Of a DNA stretch of 64,000 nucleotides, positions 1 through 11,179 are shown piece after piece. How positions within the stretch are numbered: the first letter of the stretch is position 1; each line of letters starts with the position of its first letter. A program made the position numbers and the translations under genes. Source of the DNA: Salvia splendens. Taxonomy: Eukaryota; Streptophyta; Magnoliopsida; Lamiales; Lamiaceae. The stretch spans positions 12,303,593-12,367,592 of the forward strand of contig NC_056045.1 of assembly GCF_004379255.2 (NCBI RefSeq), read 5' to 3'. The notes below the pieces were generated by a model. That model worked only from the letters and a program-made list of their open reading frames with translations, had not been told where the DNA came from and did no database searches.

Positions 1-2
1 TA

Positions 3-1124
3 GGTCTTATAGATTTTAGAACTGCCTTTTCTATAAGGACTCATGAAGAAACTAGAAGTATCATGCGCAAGTCAGAAAGCTTTCCTCTCCTCAATAAAGA
101 TTCTATAAAAAAATATATAGAAAAAGGCCATAGGTATGCCCATTTTGGTCTAGCCCAAATTGCTGTCAAACCTTTAGTCCATATAGGAGTCGACACACCC
201 ATTTACCTAGCTTTGAGAGACAAAAGACTTAAGAAATACCAAACTTCTATCTTAGACATGGTCCAAACTAATATTTGTAATGGCCCAATATACTTCAACT
301 GCTCCCCGAACTTTTCTGTTGATCTGACAGACCCTATGATTTTAGAATCCCTTGTGCTTGACATTCAGATACATGGAAATGAGTTTCATAATTGCAAAAA
401 TTTTGCTGTCATGTTCAGAGTCTACCTTAGGCTTATGTCTTCAAATTTGAACCCTAAATTTAGTAAGAACCCTTTTGTGAAAGGAGAAACTATTCTCTTA
501 CAAGTAGATGCTGAACAATCCACAACATACACTCCTAAACGTCTTAAATGGAATCAAATGACAATTCCAAGTCAGTTTCTTATAAAAGAACCTCAAATCC
601 CCAGGGACATTGAAATGAGAGAACCATCTCAAATAATTGAAGAACCTGATGCTACTGTAACAGTCAAATTTGATAGGACAAATTCTTTCTCAAACTACAG
701 AATCAATAGAAGCTTTAGATATGAGGATAGTAGAGCTTCCTGTTCAGATATTCCTAGTCCTTCCGAGAGAAACTGGACGTTCAAAACACCTATACCACAG
801 TCAAACTCCCCGGTTGAAGAAAATATAGGTGACCCTTACTCACCCACTAGAAGTACTATGGTCATAACTCTTAATAAAGAATTTACACCAGATATGGAGT
901 ATTTGAATAAAGAATTAAGTTCTCCTTTTTACAAAGAAAAAGAAAGATGGTTTAACAAATTATATAATAAGATTAGAAGCAAAATAAAGAAGGAATGGAC
1001 GAATGAAATGAAAAGAATAAAATCTAACTTTCTTTTATATGATTTTATAGCAATATACCTCTCTTCAGAAGGATGGTATGATTGTTTTAAAAACCTACCA
1101 TTGAAGTTAATTCAAGTCTTATAA
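3..1124 (+). pseudogene. Caulimovirid movement protein domain, copy A (5' end outside the window)
   Basis: This is the N-terminal part of the viral polyprotein, a 30K-superfamily cell-to-cell movement protein that would act at plasmodesmata. The frame is already open at base 3, so the Met at 63 is internal; copy B shows the true start lies about 150 bases further upstream. Family marks are GVDTPI, residues 42-47 counted from the Met at 63, and GPIYFNC at 74-80, followed by a beta-rich stretch. Downstream is a charged linker rich in Lys and Glu. A run of A near 1090 is one base shorter than in copy B. This shifts the frame and produces the stop at 1122-1124. Confidence 0.8.
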
Positions 1125-1204
1125 AAAAATGGTGTTTGTCAAATAATGGTACTATCATTTCGGCAGTTCATCCTCCTTTTCAATCTTTAAAAATTCAAAC
1201 TTAA

Positions 1205-2392
1205 AAAGGTGAAATTATTGCAGACCCTTTTAAACAAACTAAAAAGCCTAATGAAAAAAATACTGCTGAAAATGAAGAATTACAAAGAATTATCCAACTG
1301 AATAATTATTCAAACCAAATTCTTAAAACTATTGCTAACCAATTAGATACTATTTCCACCAAGAGCCCTTCACCCGTCAAACAGAGTATCCTGAATGATA
1401 CTTCTAGACCTTTTTTCAGAAGTAATGATATTTTTAGAAATAAGAATGTAACTTTTAACCCAAAAACAGAAAAATTATTAACAAAAATTTCTGAAAAACT
1501 TGGTGAGCCAAGTACCTCTAATACTAATGTCATCAAAGAAAATCATGAATCAATTTCTGAACAAGCAAGTTGTTCTTCTTCTGATACGGAGAATTATTCT
1601 GTTGAAAAATTAGAAGAAGTTTTCAAAAAGTCTGATAACTCCCCCATTAAGATAAACAGGATATTTAAAGGAAAAAAGTTTAATAGTAACAAAAATTATT
1701 ATAATAGACCTTCACCCGCAGATATGCTTTATGAAGAAAGAGGACAATTTCATAAATCTAGTTACGACGGAAATTCAATAACAGAATGGAACATAGATGG
1801 AAAATCTGAGTATGAAATCCTTAATACTTTGCAAGATATGGGAATGGCAAAGATTGCTTATAGGTACAATTGAATTTCTGAAAGAGAAGCTTGCATCCTT
1901 CTTGTTAATGGTTTTACTGGTCAATTAAAAAATTGGTGGGATAATGCTTTAGATCTTGGAAGCAAGGAACAAATTTTAAGCCATGTTGTGAGTATTGAAG
2001 ACCAAGACGGAGAAATAAAAGAAACAAGCGATGCTTGTGATTTCCTTGTAGTCACTATTTCAATGTATTTTATAGGAAACCCGAGAGAAGAGTATAACAG
2101 TTCTTCCATCGTCCTGACCAATCTTAGATGCCCCTCCTTATCTGATTATAGATGGTATAAGGATGTCTTCATAACCCAGGTTCTTAAAAGAAATGACTGT
2201 AATCAAGCTTTCTGGAAAGAAAGGTTCATTGCAGGATTACCCAAACTTTTTAGTGAAAGAATAATACAAAAAATCAAAGATGATATAGATTCTGAGAATA
2301 TTCCTTTTGAAAATAATTGCTTTCGGGCAATTATTTGCTTTTATCAAGAAAGAGAAAGGTTCATTGCAGGATTACCCTATGCATGGAAATAA
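1205..2392 (+). pseudogene. Caulimovirid coat protein domain, copy A
   Basis: The capsid segment of the polyprotein. One frame runs from 1205 to 2392 with a single internal TGA at 1871-1873, where copy B has GGA. The N-terminal third is Ser/Lys/Asn-rich. The core has the Trp pattern of plant pararetrovirus capsids: EWNIDGKSEYEI near 1786, then GFTGQLKNWWDNAL near 1914, and later YRWYKDVF and WKERFIAGLP. A stretch near 2354-2377 repeats bases from 2218-2241 and is absent from the same place in copy B. It diverts the frame near the C terminus and gives the stop at 2390-2392. Confidence 0.75.
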
Positions 2393-3113
2393 ATATACAA
2401 AACAAATACAGAAAAAAAAAAGAAAGAGAAAAGTGAATTTGGATGTTTCTGTGAAATGTTTGGAATTGAAAAGATTGAAGCCCCTTCTTCTAAGATTAAA
2501 AGGAAGACTAGGAAGATTAAAAAAAGAATCACAAAGGTCTGAATATAAACCTTATAAAAATAAATTTAGAAGAACAAAACCTAAAAGAACTTATAAACCA
2601 ACCAATGATAAAGGAAAAAATGATATAAAATGTTGGTATTGTAAAAAATTAGGACACACTGAAGACCAATGTTGCAAGAAAAAGAAGAAGAACATTAGAC
2701 TAATAGGTAAACAAATCAATAATCTTTTAAGAGAAAAGGATAACTCTTCTAACTCAGAAAGTGAGTCCGATTAAGAAATAGAAGAGATGCTAGATACCTC
2801 TGACGAAAGTGATTATCATATTAGTATTGAACATGGAAAAGATATTTGCAAAAATTGTATCCACGTCATTTCTAAAGAAAAGAAAGTAGTCATCTTTGAT
2901 CTTATCCAAGAAATCTCAGATACCGATATAAGGGATAATTATCTTAATAAGTTAAAAGATTTAATACTTGAAGAACCTTCTACTTCTAAGAGGATAAACA
3001 TCAATGAACAATTTAGTTTAAATAAACTTTGGGATAAATATCCCTATCAAAGCATATCTAAACAAATAACAACCAAAGACCTCCAAAGTGAAATTAATAG
3101 CCTTAAAAAATAA
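2393..3113 (+). pseudogene. Caulimovirid CCHC zinc knuckle and linker, copy A
   Basis: Basic C-terminal end of the capsid region with one nucleic-acid-binding knuckle, CWYCKKLGHTEDQC (Cys-X2-Cys-X4-His-X4-Cys), at about 2632-2673. Lys/Arg-rich segments flank it. An in-frame TAA at 2772-2774 interrupts the reading, where copy B has CAA. The same frame then continues through an acidic Ser/Glu/Asp linker to 3113. In Caulimoviridae this knuckle binds pregenomic RNA. The region from 3114 to 3314 has further small breaks. Confidence 0.75.
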
Positions 3114-3314
3114 ATTAATAAAGAATTTTATGAATTAAAAGAAAAGGACTTTGAAATAGAGACAAGACTCCCTATTATTGAAAATAATAAATAAATTGAT
3201 AACCGGAAGAATCTTGATCCAGAAAATAATTCTATAAAAGTTATCCGAGAAATTGAATACCAAAAATGGCATGTTAATATCACTCTTGCGGTTAATGACT
3301 ACAAAACCAGTATT

Positions 3315-3731
3315 ATGGCCTTGGTGGATTCAGGAGCAGACCATAATATTATCAGAGAAGGTATCGTTCCCACTAAATATTGTGACAAATCCAAAGAAAA
3401 ACTTTATACTGCTAATAATAACCTTTTAAAAATCAAATACAAACACTCCAAAGCTCATATTTGTAACAATGGGTATTGTTTCAAGAATATCTTTACTATT
3501 GTTGAAGATATCACATATAATATGATTCTTGGAACACCTTTCCTAACTCAAATTTATCCTTTCTATGTCAATGATAGTGGTATTACCACCAAAGTTCAGG
3601 GAAGAGAAATAAATTTTAAGTTCATCTCTCCCATTAAGAAGCAAGAAATTCTTAATCTTCAGAATAACTCTATATTCAGACAAATTAATAATATTACCCA
3701 AAAACAAAAACAAATCCAGATCTCTGAATAG
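3315..3731 (+). pseudogene. Caulimovirid aspartic protease domain, copy A
   Basis: Retropepsin-like protease that cuts the viral polyprotein. The active-site loop is ALVDSGADHNII at the start of this frame, with DSG as the catalytic triplet. The second family mark, MILGTPFLTQIYPF, falls near 3520. The frame runs straight into the deletion joint at 3711-3715, so protease is followed directly by a late piece of reverse transcriptase. The stop at 3729-3731 lies in that piece, where copy B has a Lys codon. Confidence 0.75.
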
Positions 3732-4128
3732 GATAGATATAAAACAGCTTTCATAGTTCCTTTCGGACATTATGAATGGAATGTCATGCCTTTTGGGCTA
3801 TAAAATGCCCCCTCCGAATTTCAAAAAATTATGAATGATATCATGAATCCTCTTAGTCATTTTAGTATTTATTGTCTATATCGACGATATTTTAATCTTT
3901 TCCCAAGATATTGATCAACATATCAAACGTTTAGACACTCTCTTAAAAATCATAGAAAAAAATGGATTAGCTATATCCACCCCCAAATTAAAACTATTTC
4001 AAACCAATATCAGAATTTTAGGACATGAGATTAGCAAAGGAACTTTCAAACCTATCAGCAGGTCGATTTCTTTTACAGACAAATTCCCCGATGAAATAAA
4101 AGATAAAAATCAATTACAAAGATTCTAA
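3711..4128 (+). pseudogene. Caulimovirid reverse transcriptase, copy A, N-terminal half deleted
   Basis: Only the second half of the RT is left. YKTAF, GHYEWNVMPFG and APSEFQKIM are readable. A stop follows the MPFGL motif where copy B has Lys. Four extra bases near 3868 shift the frame just before the YIDD catalytic site, which survives only in another frame near 3880-3891. Against copy B, 439 bp are missing, and the joint is at a caaat direct repeat (3711-3715). The first catalytic Asp segment is lost, so no active RT can come from this copy. Confidence 0.8.
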
Positions 4129-4134
4129 GGATGC

Positions 4135-4735
4135 GTGAATTACATTTCAGACTTCTTTCCTAATCTTAGGGAGACTTGTAAACTTCTTTATCAAAGGCTT
4201 AGGAAAGACCCCCCTAATTGGACAGAGGAACACACTAATATTATCAAAACCATAAAACAAGAGGTAAAAACTCTTCCATGCTTAGGCATCCCTAATCCAG
4301 AAGCCTTTATGATCATAGAAACAGATGCCTCAAATCTAGATTATGGAGGAATTTTAAAACAAAAAATTAATTCAAAAGAACAATTAGTTAGATACCACTC
4401 TGGAATCTGGAATAATACACAGATGAATTATTCCGTTATCAAAAAAGAAATTTTATCCATAGTTTTATGTATCTCAAAATTTCAAGATGTCCTTTACAAT
4501 AAAAAATTCTTACTCAGAATAGATTGCAAATTAGCAAAAGAAGTTCTTACAAAAGATGTTTAAAATATTGTTTCATAACAAATATTTGCCAGGTGGCAAG
4601 CTATTCTTTCTGTTTTTTATTTTGAAATTGAATTTATAAAAGGAGAAAATAATTCTCTACCTGATTTTCTAACTAGAGAATTTTTACAAGGGAACAATGA
4701 TGGACTCAACAAGGAAGAAAATACAAAGTGCTAAA
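4135..4735 (+). pseudogene. Caulimovirid RNase H domain, copy A
   Basis: RNase H of the type 1 fold, which degrades RNA in the RNA-DNA hybrid. Counting from 4135, likely catalytic residues are Asp64 in ETDAS, Glu105 in KKEIL and Asp130 in RIDCK. A fourth Asp lies in LPDFLTRE, near 4660. Two stops, at 4561-4563 and 4576-4578, interrupt the C-terminal part. The apparent start at 4135 is a GTG inside the RT-RNase H joint, not a true start. The frame ends at 4733-4735 and overlaps the ATG of ORF2 at 4697 by about 39 bases. This region is absent from copy B, which ends just before it. Confidence 0.75.
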
Positions 4736-5032
4736 GACTATGAAGTCTTCTCTTCAAAACCTACCTCAAAAGCCCTTGTTTCACCCTCAACTCCTGTCAC
4801 TCCTCAAAAATCCAATCAAATTATCCCAAACAGATTCTCTCCAATCCAAAATATACCGGAAATTCCTTATAAAATAGTCCTTGCTTCAAACCTACCAAAA
4901 CCCACTAATATCCAAATCCCAAACACTCCTGAAGTATACAAATATACTTCCAAAGATTGGCATGATGATTGTGGGATGACTACTTTTTTCTGAATATCCA
5001 GCGAGTCTTTCTCAAAAAGATTTTATCAAAAA
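4697..5032 (+). pseudogene. Caulimovirid ORF2, 5' part, copy A (cut by retrotransposon)
   Basis: Second ORF of the pararetrovirus, function unknown. It begins at an ATG overlapping the end of the RNase H frame. The first 90 or so residues are rich in Ser, Pro, Thr and Lys and look disordered; then comes EVYKYTSKDWHDDCG. A frameshift near 4990 moves the reading to another frame, and the LTR retrotransposon starts at 5033. The rest resumes at 27284. I cannot assign a function. A second ORF of unknown role is known in florendovirus-like genomes. Confidence 0.6.
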
Positions 5033-6335
5033 TGTGACAACCCGAACTTTTGGTGTTATAAATGTAAGAAGTGACGGCTAAATATGTATATGTCCCTCTT
5101 TTTCCCAACTTTAAAAATATATATATAATAAAAAAATAAATAAACTAATTAATAAAAGAATATTATTTTTTTTTTTTCAAGAATAGCTTTGATGAGTCAA
5201 GAGTAGGTTATATTAGTCATTTTGTTGACTAATCAAAGCTAAGAATGCAGGCTTGATTAGTAAATAGTACGTGTCATGAATTGTACATAAAAGATACCAA
5301 TGAACACTTATATATATGTATGTGATCTTCTGTTACACCTCTTTGAGGTTTTAAAAAAAAAGAGAGAGATTACACCACTTCATAAAATTCACATCTACAC
5401 TAAAACATACGCCGGGTTTTGACGTGAAACAAGAAGCAACACAAAGAAGGGAGATTTACGAAGAAAGTAACGACGGAAAACGAAGGATCTTTTCCTAATA
5501 GTTGGAAAGTAAATAAGGTGAGCTTTCCATCCTACATACTAATGTGGATAAAAATCGCAAAGTAATTTCGAGATTTGTTATGGTGAAAATCCAAACTCAT
5601 GCTCGTCAATGTTATTGTCCCGTCAGAAATGATTTATGCCTATCTGCCTTGGTTATGCCAAATATGTTATAATCGAATTCGGGTTCAAGTAAGGCCGCAA
5701 ACCTTGCTTGGACTAGTGTACACAAATGGACCGTGAGCCGTTGGCCGGTCATGTGACCGTCGTGGAAGGTGGCCACCTTCCCGGTACACAAATGTTAAGA
5801 TATGGCAAATGAACTTAGACCGCGGTTGAACATAGAATTTTAGCAAGCTCAGGCCTTTTAAGTAAAAAAAAAAATCCATGAGTGTTGCTGTAATGATGTG
5901 ACAATATTTTCAAATATATAATTGTATTTTTCGGCATTGTGTTCACTGAGTACTCCTGTACTCAGCTCTGTATGTATTTCTAAACGTGCAGGTTGAGCTG
6001 CAAAACGGTGAAGCAAGGGGGTTGAGAGAAAGTTCTTTTGAGTTGATCTAGTAAGACCTCCGAGGTTTATGTCTCTATACATGAAACTGTGTTGTTTACT
6101 TCCGCTGTGAAAACTATAACTTCAAATCCTATTTTGTATCATAACGCTATCCTTTGATCCTATATTACTCCTACTCAAGTATTTCAGGATGTATACATGA
6201 TATTTTTATAATTTCCGTCTGAATTTGTACTTGTTATTACTTATCCCTTTTTCCTCATCCCCACTTCTCTTAACCCTCCCCTTTTAGTCACGAATTTTTT
6301 GTACTATACTATCCATAGGTAGTGCGGCCGTGACA
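5033..6335 (+). repeat. 5' LTR of the outer retrotransposon
   Basis: 1303 bp, TG...CA ends, near-identical to 25984-27283. By eye I count about five substitutions plus homopolymer changes. A TATA-like run at 5309-5317 may be the promoter. It carries GGCCGGTCATG and other GC-rich patches near 5740-5780. Confidence 0.92.
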
Positions 6336-6338
6336 GAG

Positions 6339-6350
6339 TGGTATCAGAGC
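6339..6350 (+). promoter_or_regulatory. tRNA-Met primer-binding site of the outer element
   Basis: TGGTATCAGAGC lies three bases (gag) after the LTR end and is an exact match to the usual plant tRNA-Met site. Bases 6351-6766 are an untranslated leader with nothing else recognised. Confidence 0.92.
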
Positions 6351-6766
6351 AAGTTCTTTTCTGCCCTGAACCTGAGTGTCAATTTCTTTTCAATTCTCTG
6401 TCTAGACTCTTTCTACTACACTGTAAGGTGATCAACTCTTAACACTCTCACCTATCGCACTCAACCAGAAGAATGATTCAAAGGCCAAGTTATGTAATTA
6501 AGGAAAGGAAAGAATAAAGAACGAGAAATCGGGTCAAAGAAGGAAATAAGTTATAACCATCTTTCGCTTTTCTAAGCGAAAAAAAAAAAAAAACAATAAA
6601 TGGAGGATTAAAACAAGTAGAAAGCAACCAAGTAACAAAAACTTAAGTAGGGAATCTGGAGGCAATAAGATATTATCATACCTTTCCATAATTTATTTTA
6701 ATATCATAGATATACATAGACTTATTTGGCGCGGAGAGATGTGAATTGATGAATGTTTTACTGTAG

Positions 6767-7336
6767 ATGGCCCCTTTTCGATTTACTGCTAGGATGAGAA
6801 CGTCACCGATACAAAGCCCAGAAGATATAGTAGAAGAATATGAGGAATGTGCTATGCGCTTTAATGAAGATCTAGGAGAATTTCTTGCTCGGTTCGGCAA
6901 GCTCTGGAGACGGGCCCATCGGTAGGCCAAGCTCTGGAGAATTTCTTGCTCGGTTCGGCAAGATCTAGGGGTTGATGATATGGACGGGATTTCACGACTT
7001 GTTAGTCTACTACCTTCTACTTGGCAGCGATGGGCGAAGATGATCTCCAGGGATTATATTTTCTATCGTAGGCCACGCTTTGTGTACACAGGTGATTTCC
7101 TCCACTTCTTAGGGGAAATTCAGTTGTGTTACACTGTGTACGGACATGCTCCTCTAGGGCCATATATATTACCCGGTGACCCCATCCCAGCAGGAGGATC
7201 CATACTTCCGGATCAGCCGAGTATCGTGCCTGGTATGATGCCACCTTCTCCTTGGCCCGTTACTCGAGCACATAGGGCACGATATGAGGCTGAGGCAGGC
7301 CCGTCACGACCACTGCCGGATGAAAGAAGGTGGTCA
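6767..7336 (+). pseudogene. Pre-gag ORF of the outer element, 5' part
   Basis: Extra ORF between the primer-binding site and gag, homologous to the minus-strand ORF at 15884-16486. The ATG at 6767 directly follows an in-frame TAG, which fixes the start. The N terminus is MAPFRFTARMRT; residues 41-48 are ARFGKLWR, matching ARFETLWR at residues 41-48 of the inner ORF without gaps. A 61-bp-spaced duplication (6875-6901 and 6936-6962) and a TAG at 6923-6925 break it. The frame reopens to LLPSTWQRWAKM, a domain shared with the inner ORF (LMPDNWESWLET). The inner element enters after 7336; the same frame resumes at 20557. Function unknown; possibly a gag-like or chromatin-related accessory protein. 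Confidence 0.65.
7332..7336 (+). other. Target-site duplication, left, of the inner element
   Basis: ggtca, identical to 20552-20556; five bases is the size typical of Ty3/gypsy integrase. Confidence 0.85.
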
Positions 7337-7345
7337 TGTCACATA

Positions 7346-7678
7346 GCTATTACAACATCATAATCATAAACATAGCACATGCTCAAGGTATTATGTCAAT
7401 CATGCTCGTATAACCATTCCATTACAACTCATCCTCATGCATATCATTCACTCCCATGCATAAACTTGTCAATGTCATATCATATCATCATACATTTTCA
7501 TGCACTACTCTTCCATACTTCCAACAATTTAAACATACCTCACTTTCATCGGTTGAGCGTGATGCCTGGATGTTGAGCCTTCATGACACTTCTAGTCAAA
7601 TAAGGGTTCACTAACTTAGACTTAAAGTGAAAGAAGACTCTCGGACCAGAGCGAAAGAACAAAGCTCTGATACCACTC
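7346..7678 (-). repeat. Duplicated leader and primer-site tail beyond the 3' LTR of the inner element
   Basis: 333 bp matching 16760-17092, the leader next to the 5' LTR, including the primer site (7664-7675 on the plus strand). It lies outside the 3' LTR, where host target DNA should begin. With the LTR-end stub at 7337-7342 it suggests a remnant of a second internal region and a third LTR. Confidence 0.85.
7664..7675 (-). promoter_or_regulatory. Second copy of the tRNA-Met primer-binding site, in the tail of the inner element
   Basis: TGGTATCAGAGC on the minus strand beyond the 3' LTR, inside the duplicated leader. It is not expected in a simple LTR element. Confidence 0.85.
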
Positions 7679-10600
7679 TGTCACGACCGCCCATACAAGG
7701 GGTACCACAAACGCGGCGATCGTGACCGACATGCATGGATTTCAATTAAAAAAAAAACTTAATTAATTTTGAAGAAAGGAAAACAACTTAGTTTAAAGAT
7801 TTTAACGTTATTATTTTTTTGAAAGGACATAAGATAAAAGAATACTTTTAAAAAAAAGGACAACGGAAAAGTTAGACTTAAGAAATACATCAATTAAAAG
7901 TTTAAGTAAAACACGCATTAAACTTAAATCTCAGAGAAAACCATTTTCAAAAGACAACGTAGATGCACGTTTAAAACCTAACACCACCATACATGTTCCA
8001 ACACCAAAACGAAAAGCTTAAGATCTTAAGACATAAATTAAAACATAGCAGCGGATAAAAGGGTTCAAGGAGAGTCAAGGATCACGCCTATGTATGACGA
8101 CACAACGTATCCTAAGTTCTCTAGCCAGCTCAACATCCACCGCAACATCCCGCTCAACCTGCAAAATTTTAAAAAGAAATTGCAGGGCTGAGTACTTGTT
8201 GTACTCAATGGGCTCATGCCGAAAATATTTATCAAGTTATGTCATCCATACCAGTGATCTCGAGTTTTATACGCAGTAAAGAAAAATATCACGAGAACAC
8301 AAAGAGTTTCATAGACTGGCCAGTCAAATAATCTCCCCACTTTTCACATCAATCCAACAATCACAATCACAGTGCGACGAAAGTGTGGCCACACTATTCG
8401 CCCACGAGACCGGCCGACTTGCAAGGACGGCTCACGATCCCACCAGTGTACACAGCCCGATAGGGTTTACGGCCCTACTCGGACCCGAATTCGTTTCACA
8501 ACACAGCCATATAGCCTAACGGAGTAAACTCATACGAACTAGGCATCAGGCACACAATCTCATAACAAAAACATCATGGCATGACATAACAGTTAAACCA
8601 CCCTTATATCTCCACATAATATTTTTCGGAAAAGTAAAGAGGTTTGAAAAGAAAGCCCACCTCGTTCTCTTAGCAAAATCACAACCCAACTTAGCAACTC
8701 TCGATCCTCGAGTTCACGAAAATACAACACCCTTGTCAACGACAACACAAGTCAGCCTCACACAAAAACATACTACTATGCATGTCCTATCGCTTCACTC
8801 TCATTGTTCTCATCAATCCCAAAGCCCAACATACATCACAAGGGTATAAAACACACGTAACACATTTCAACTTATCGCAAGTGATTTCAACATTTAAACA
8901 CGTTCCTTGCACATACATGCATCATATAGCACTTTTAAACTTGAAACTAAGTGTCATTTAATCAAGGCAGAAAACTGGCAGAATTGCGCGACCGTTTTGT
9001 AAAAATCACTTTAAATTCACCCGACCTCAAAACATGCTAATTTTTTGGTCACGATACAGAGGACACATTCAAGTTCATCCATGAAAATTTTCATATCGAA
9101 ATCACGTCATTTAGTCAGTCATATCACATATTGAACTCTCTGGTCGGAACATACGATTTCCGACAGTATTGCGCAGTTCATTTGAAAAATTCACCATAAT
9201 TTCATACGATGCCCAAAAAGGCTGAAAATTTTACACAATACAGAAGACACATCAAATATTCATATCGTTCAAGAATTACATCAATCGGAGTTCATTTGGT
9301 CAGTCAAACAGAAAACGAAACATTCATGACGAGAACTCGCGTTTCTGGCAGATTTGCGCAGTCGACTTCAAACATTTATTAAAAATTCATTTTTCGATAA
9401 AACAGGCTGAAATTTACACGAGACACCGAAAACATCTTGAAGTTTACTCAGTAAAAATTTCGTAGCAAAATTCGTTCGTTTGATGCGTCGACTACAGATC
9501 ATAAGTCACTGGTCGAGCATCACAGAATTCTGGTTCAAATCCGAAAATAGGGTTTTTAAATTTCCACAACGAAAACACCGATTCTTCATGCTCGAAAACA
9601 CATCATCATGCTTACACATTCCTCAAACACATATTTGCATACCAACTCATATTTTTCACAATTATTTCGATCCAATCACATGTGAATTCAACCAACAACG
9701 CAAAACCAAACAAGTTCATACGAACATACAATTCCCTCCCGTTAAAACTTTCGATCTATCGAACCTACGCTCTCTACATGCATGTAGGACTCAAAACATG
9801 GTTCAAAAACGGAAGAGGAGTAGAAGTGAGCAATTATACCTTCCTTTGGCAAAAACCAATCGGTAGAAGCGAAGAACAAGGCGATTCGTCGGAGATTCTT
9901 GAAGGAAACTCCAATGGATGCAAGAATAAGCTTGAATGGAGGTTTTTGGAGATGGGAGAGTGGGGAAGAAGGCAAAACCGTGTGGGAGTGAGGGTGAGGA
10001 GAGAGTGGCGTGAAAAAGAAATAGTGGCTAGGGTTAAGGCTTTTAATATTTATAGTCTAGGTTAAAATCCCACACCTAATGAATTAATTAAATTGTGGGA
10101 GGAATAAATTAAATAAAAATCTCCCAATTAGAGCACAAAGTAGGCGTGCATAATGAGGGGGGGGTTTAATTCAATATTTGCTTATTTAATAACAATGAGA
10201 TATAGCAATATTTACTTGGAGAGAATATTCATAAATTAGGAAATAAAGGTGAATATTCCATAAACAAGGGAACAAAAATAAATTAAATCTCCAAGTAGGA
10301 ATTAATGTGGTGGGGGCCGAGAATTTCAAGAGGAAATTTGTACAAGGAAATTATTTAAATCCCCAATTAAATAGAATAGGATTTAAATTTGGTAATTCCT
10401 TTATGGAAAAAGGCTCCCATAAAAAGGCAATAATTAATTAAATTCCCACAAGGAAAATAAGTGCCTAGGGGCGTGTGATATGGAGGAACAATAGAAGAAA
10501 AATATTCACATCCTCAATTAATTAGGCATAGGAATTTATTTGAATAAAAAGGGATCCCACAAATTAGGAAACAAATAAATTACTCTCCAACTTTATTGGA

Positions 10601-11135
10601 GGGGGCCGAAATTGATAGGCTAAATAGCCAAGGAAAAATACCCCAACTCTCTATTTATTTTGGGTGAAGAAATAAATTATCACATGATTTAATTGGATTA
10701 AATTCAAAGGAAGGGAGTCAATAAAGCACCAATTAATCAAGGGATTAATTCATTCTCCTATAGGAGATTTTCGAAAACTCCCAAGGAAAAATAAAATGGA
10801 GTTCGAATTTCTTGTAGTATAATTTACGGTCCATGGGTTTGGATTTAATTTGGATTAAAGTCCCAAAATAATTTAATTAAATCCACAAAAGAAGTACTAT
10901 CTCAATAATTAGGAAGGGCCGGATATTTCAATAAATTGACTTGAGAAAGAATAAATGCATGATCCTATTAATTATTTCCCCATATTGGAATGACATAAAG
11001 TCTCAAGCTCATCATTCACATTAACCATGACAATTTATTTCACGCAAAGCACTTAATCACATAAAATCAAACGTTTCAAAATTCCAAAATTCCAATAACA
11101 TAATAAAAAGGGTCACAAAAGTTTGGGATGTTACA
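7679..11135 (-). repeat. 3' LTR of the inner retrotransposon
   Basis: 3457 bp, near-identical to 17093-20551. In minus orientation it starts TGTAACATCCCAAAC and ends GGTCGTGACA. A minus-strand TATA box CTATAAATA lies at 10047-10055. ORFs in it (for example 9480-9866) have no recognisable domain and are not called. The 10060-11100 part is AT-rich with many short AATTAATTAAAT-like repeats. Confidence 0.92.
10047..10055 (-). promoter_or_regulatory. TATA box in the 3' LTR of the inner element
   Basis: CTATAAATA on the minus strand, followed downstream by a pyrimidine-rich leader. The same site in the 5' LTR (19460-19468) would start the genomic RNA. Confidence 0.5.
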
Positions 11136-11147
11136 TCCTTCCCCTCT
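11136..11147 (-). promoter_or_regulatory. Polypurine tract of the inner element
   Basis: AGAGGGGAAGGA on the minus strand, directly before the 3' LTR. Confidence 0.85.
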
Positions 11148-11153
11148 AAACAG

Positions 11154-11172
11154 AAATTTCGTCCCGAAATTT
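11154..11172 (-). promoter_or_regulatory. Hairpin after gag-pol of the inner element
   Basis: AAATTTCG, three bases, CGAAATTT between the gag-pol stop and the purine tract. Counterpart of 25946-25964. Confidence 0.6.
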
Positions 11173-11179
11173 AATCGTC

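Noticed and set aside
6339..6350. TGGTATCAGAGC sites read as tRNA gene remnants
   Set aside because: Only the primer-binding complement of the tRNA 3' end is present, three bases after an LTR; no cloverleaf surrounds it.
9480..10065. Overlapping ORFs of 128 and 127 codons inside the inner LTR, repeated at 18893-19478
   Set aside because: They occur in both LTRs because the LTRs are copies, have no recognisable domain, lie downstream of the TATA box on the opposite strand, and overlap each other in two frames.
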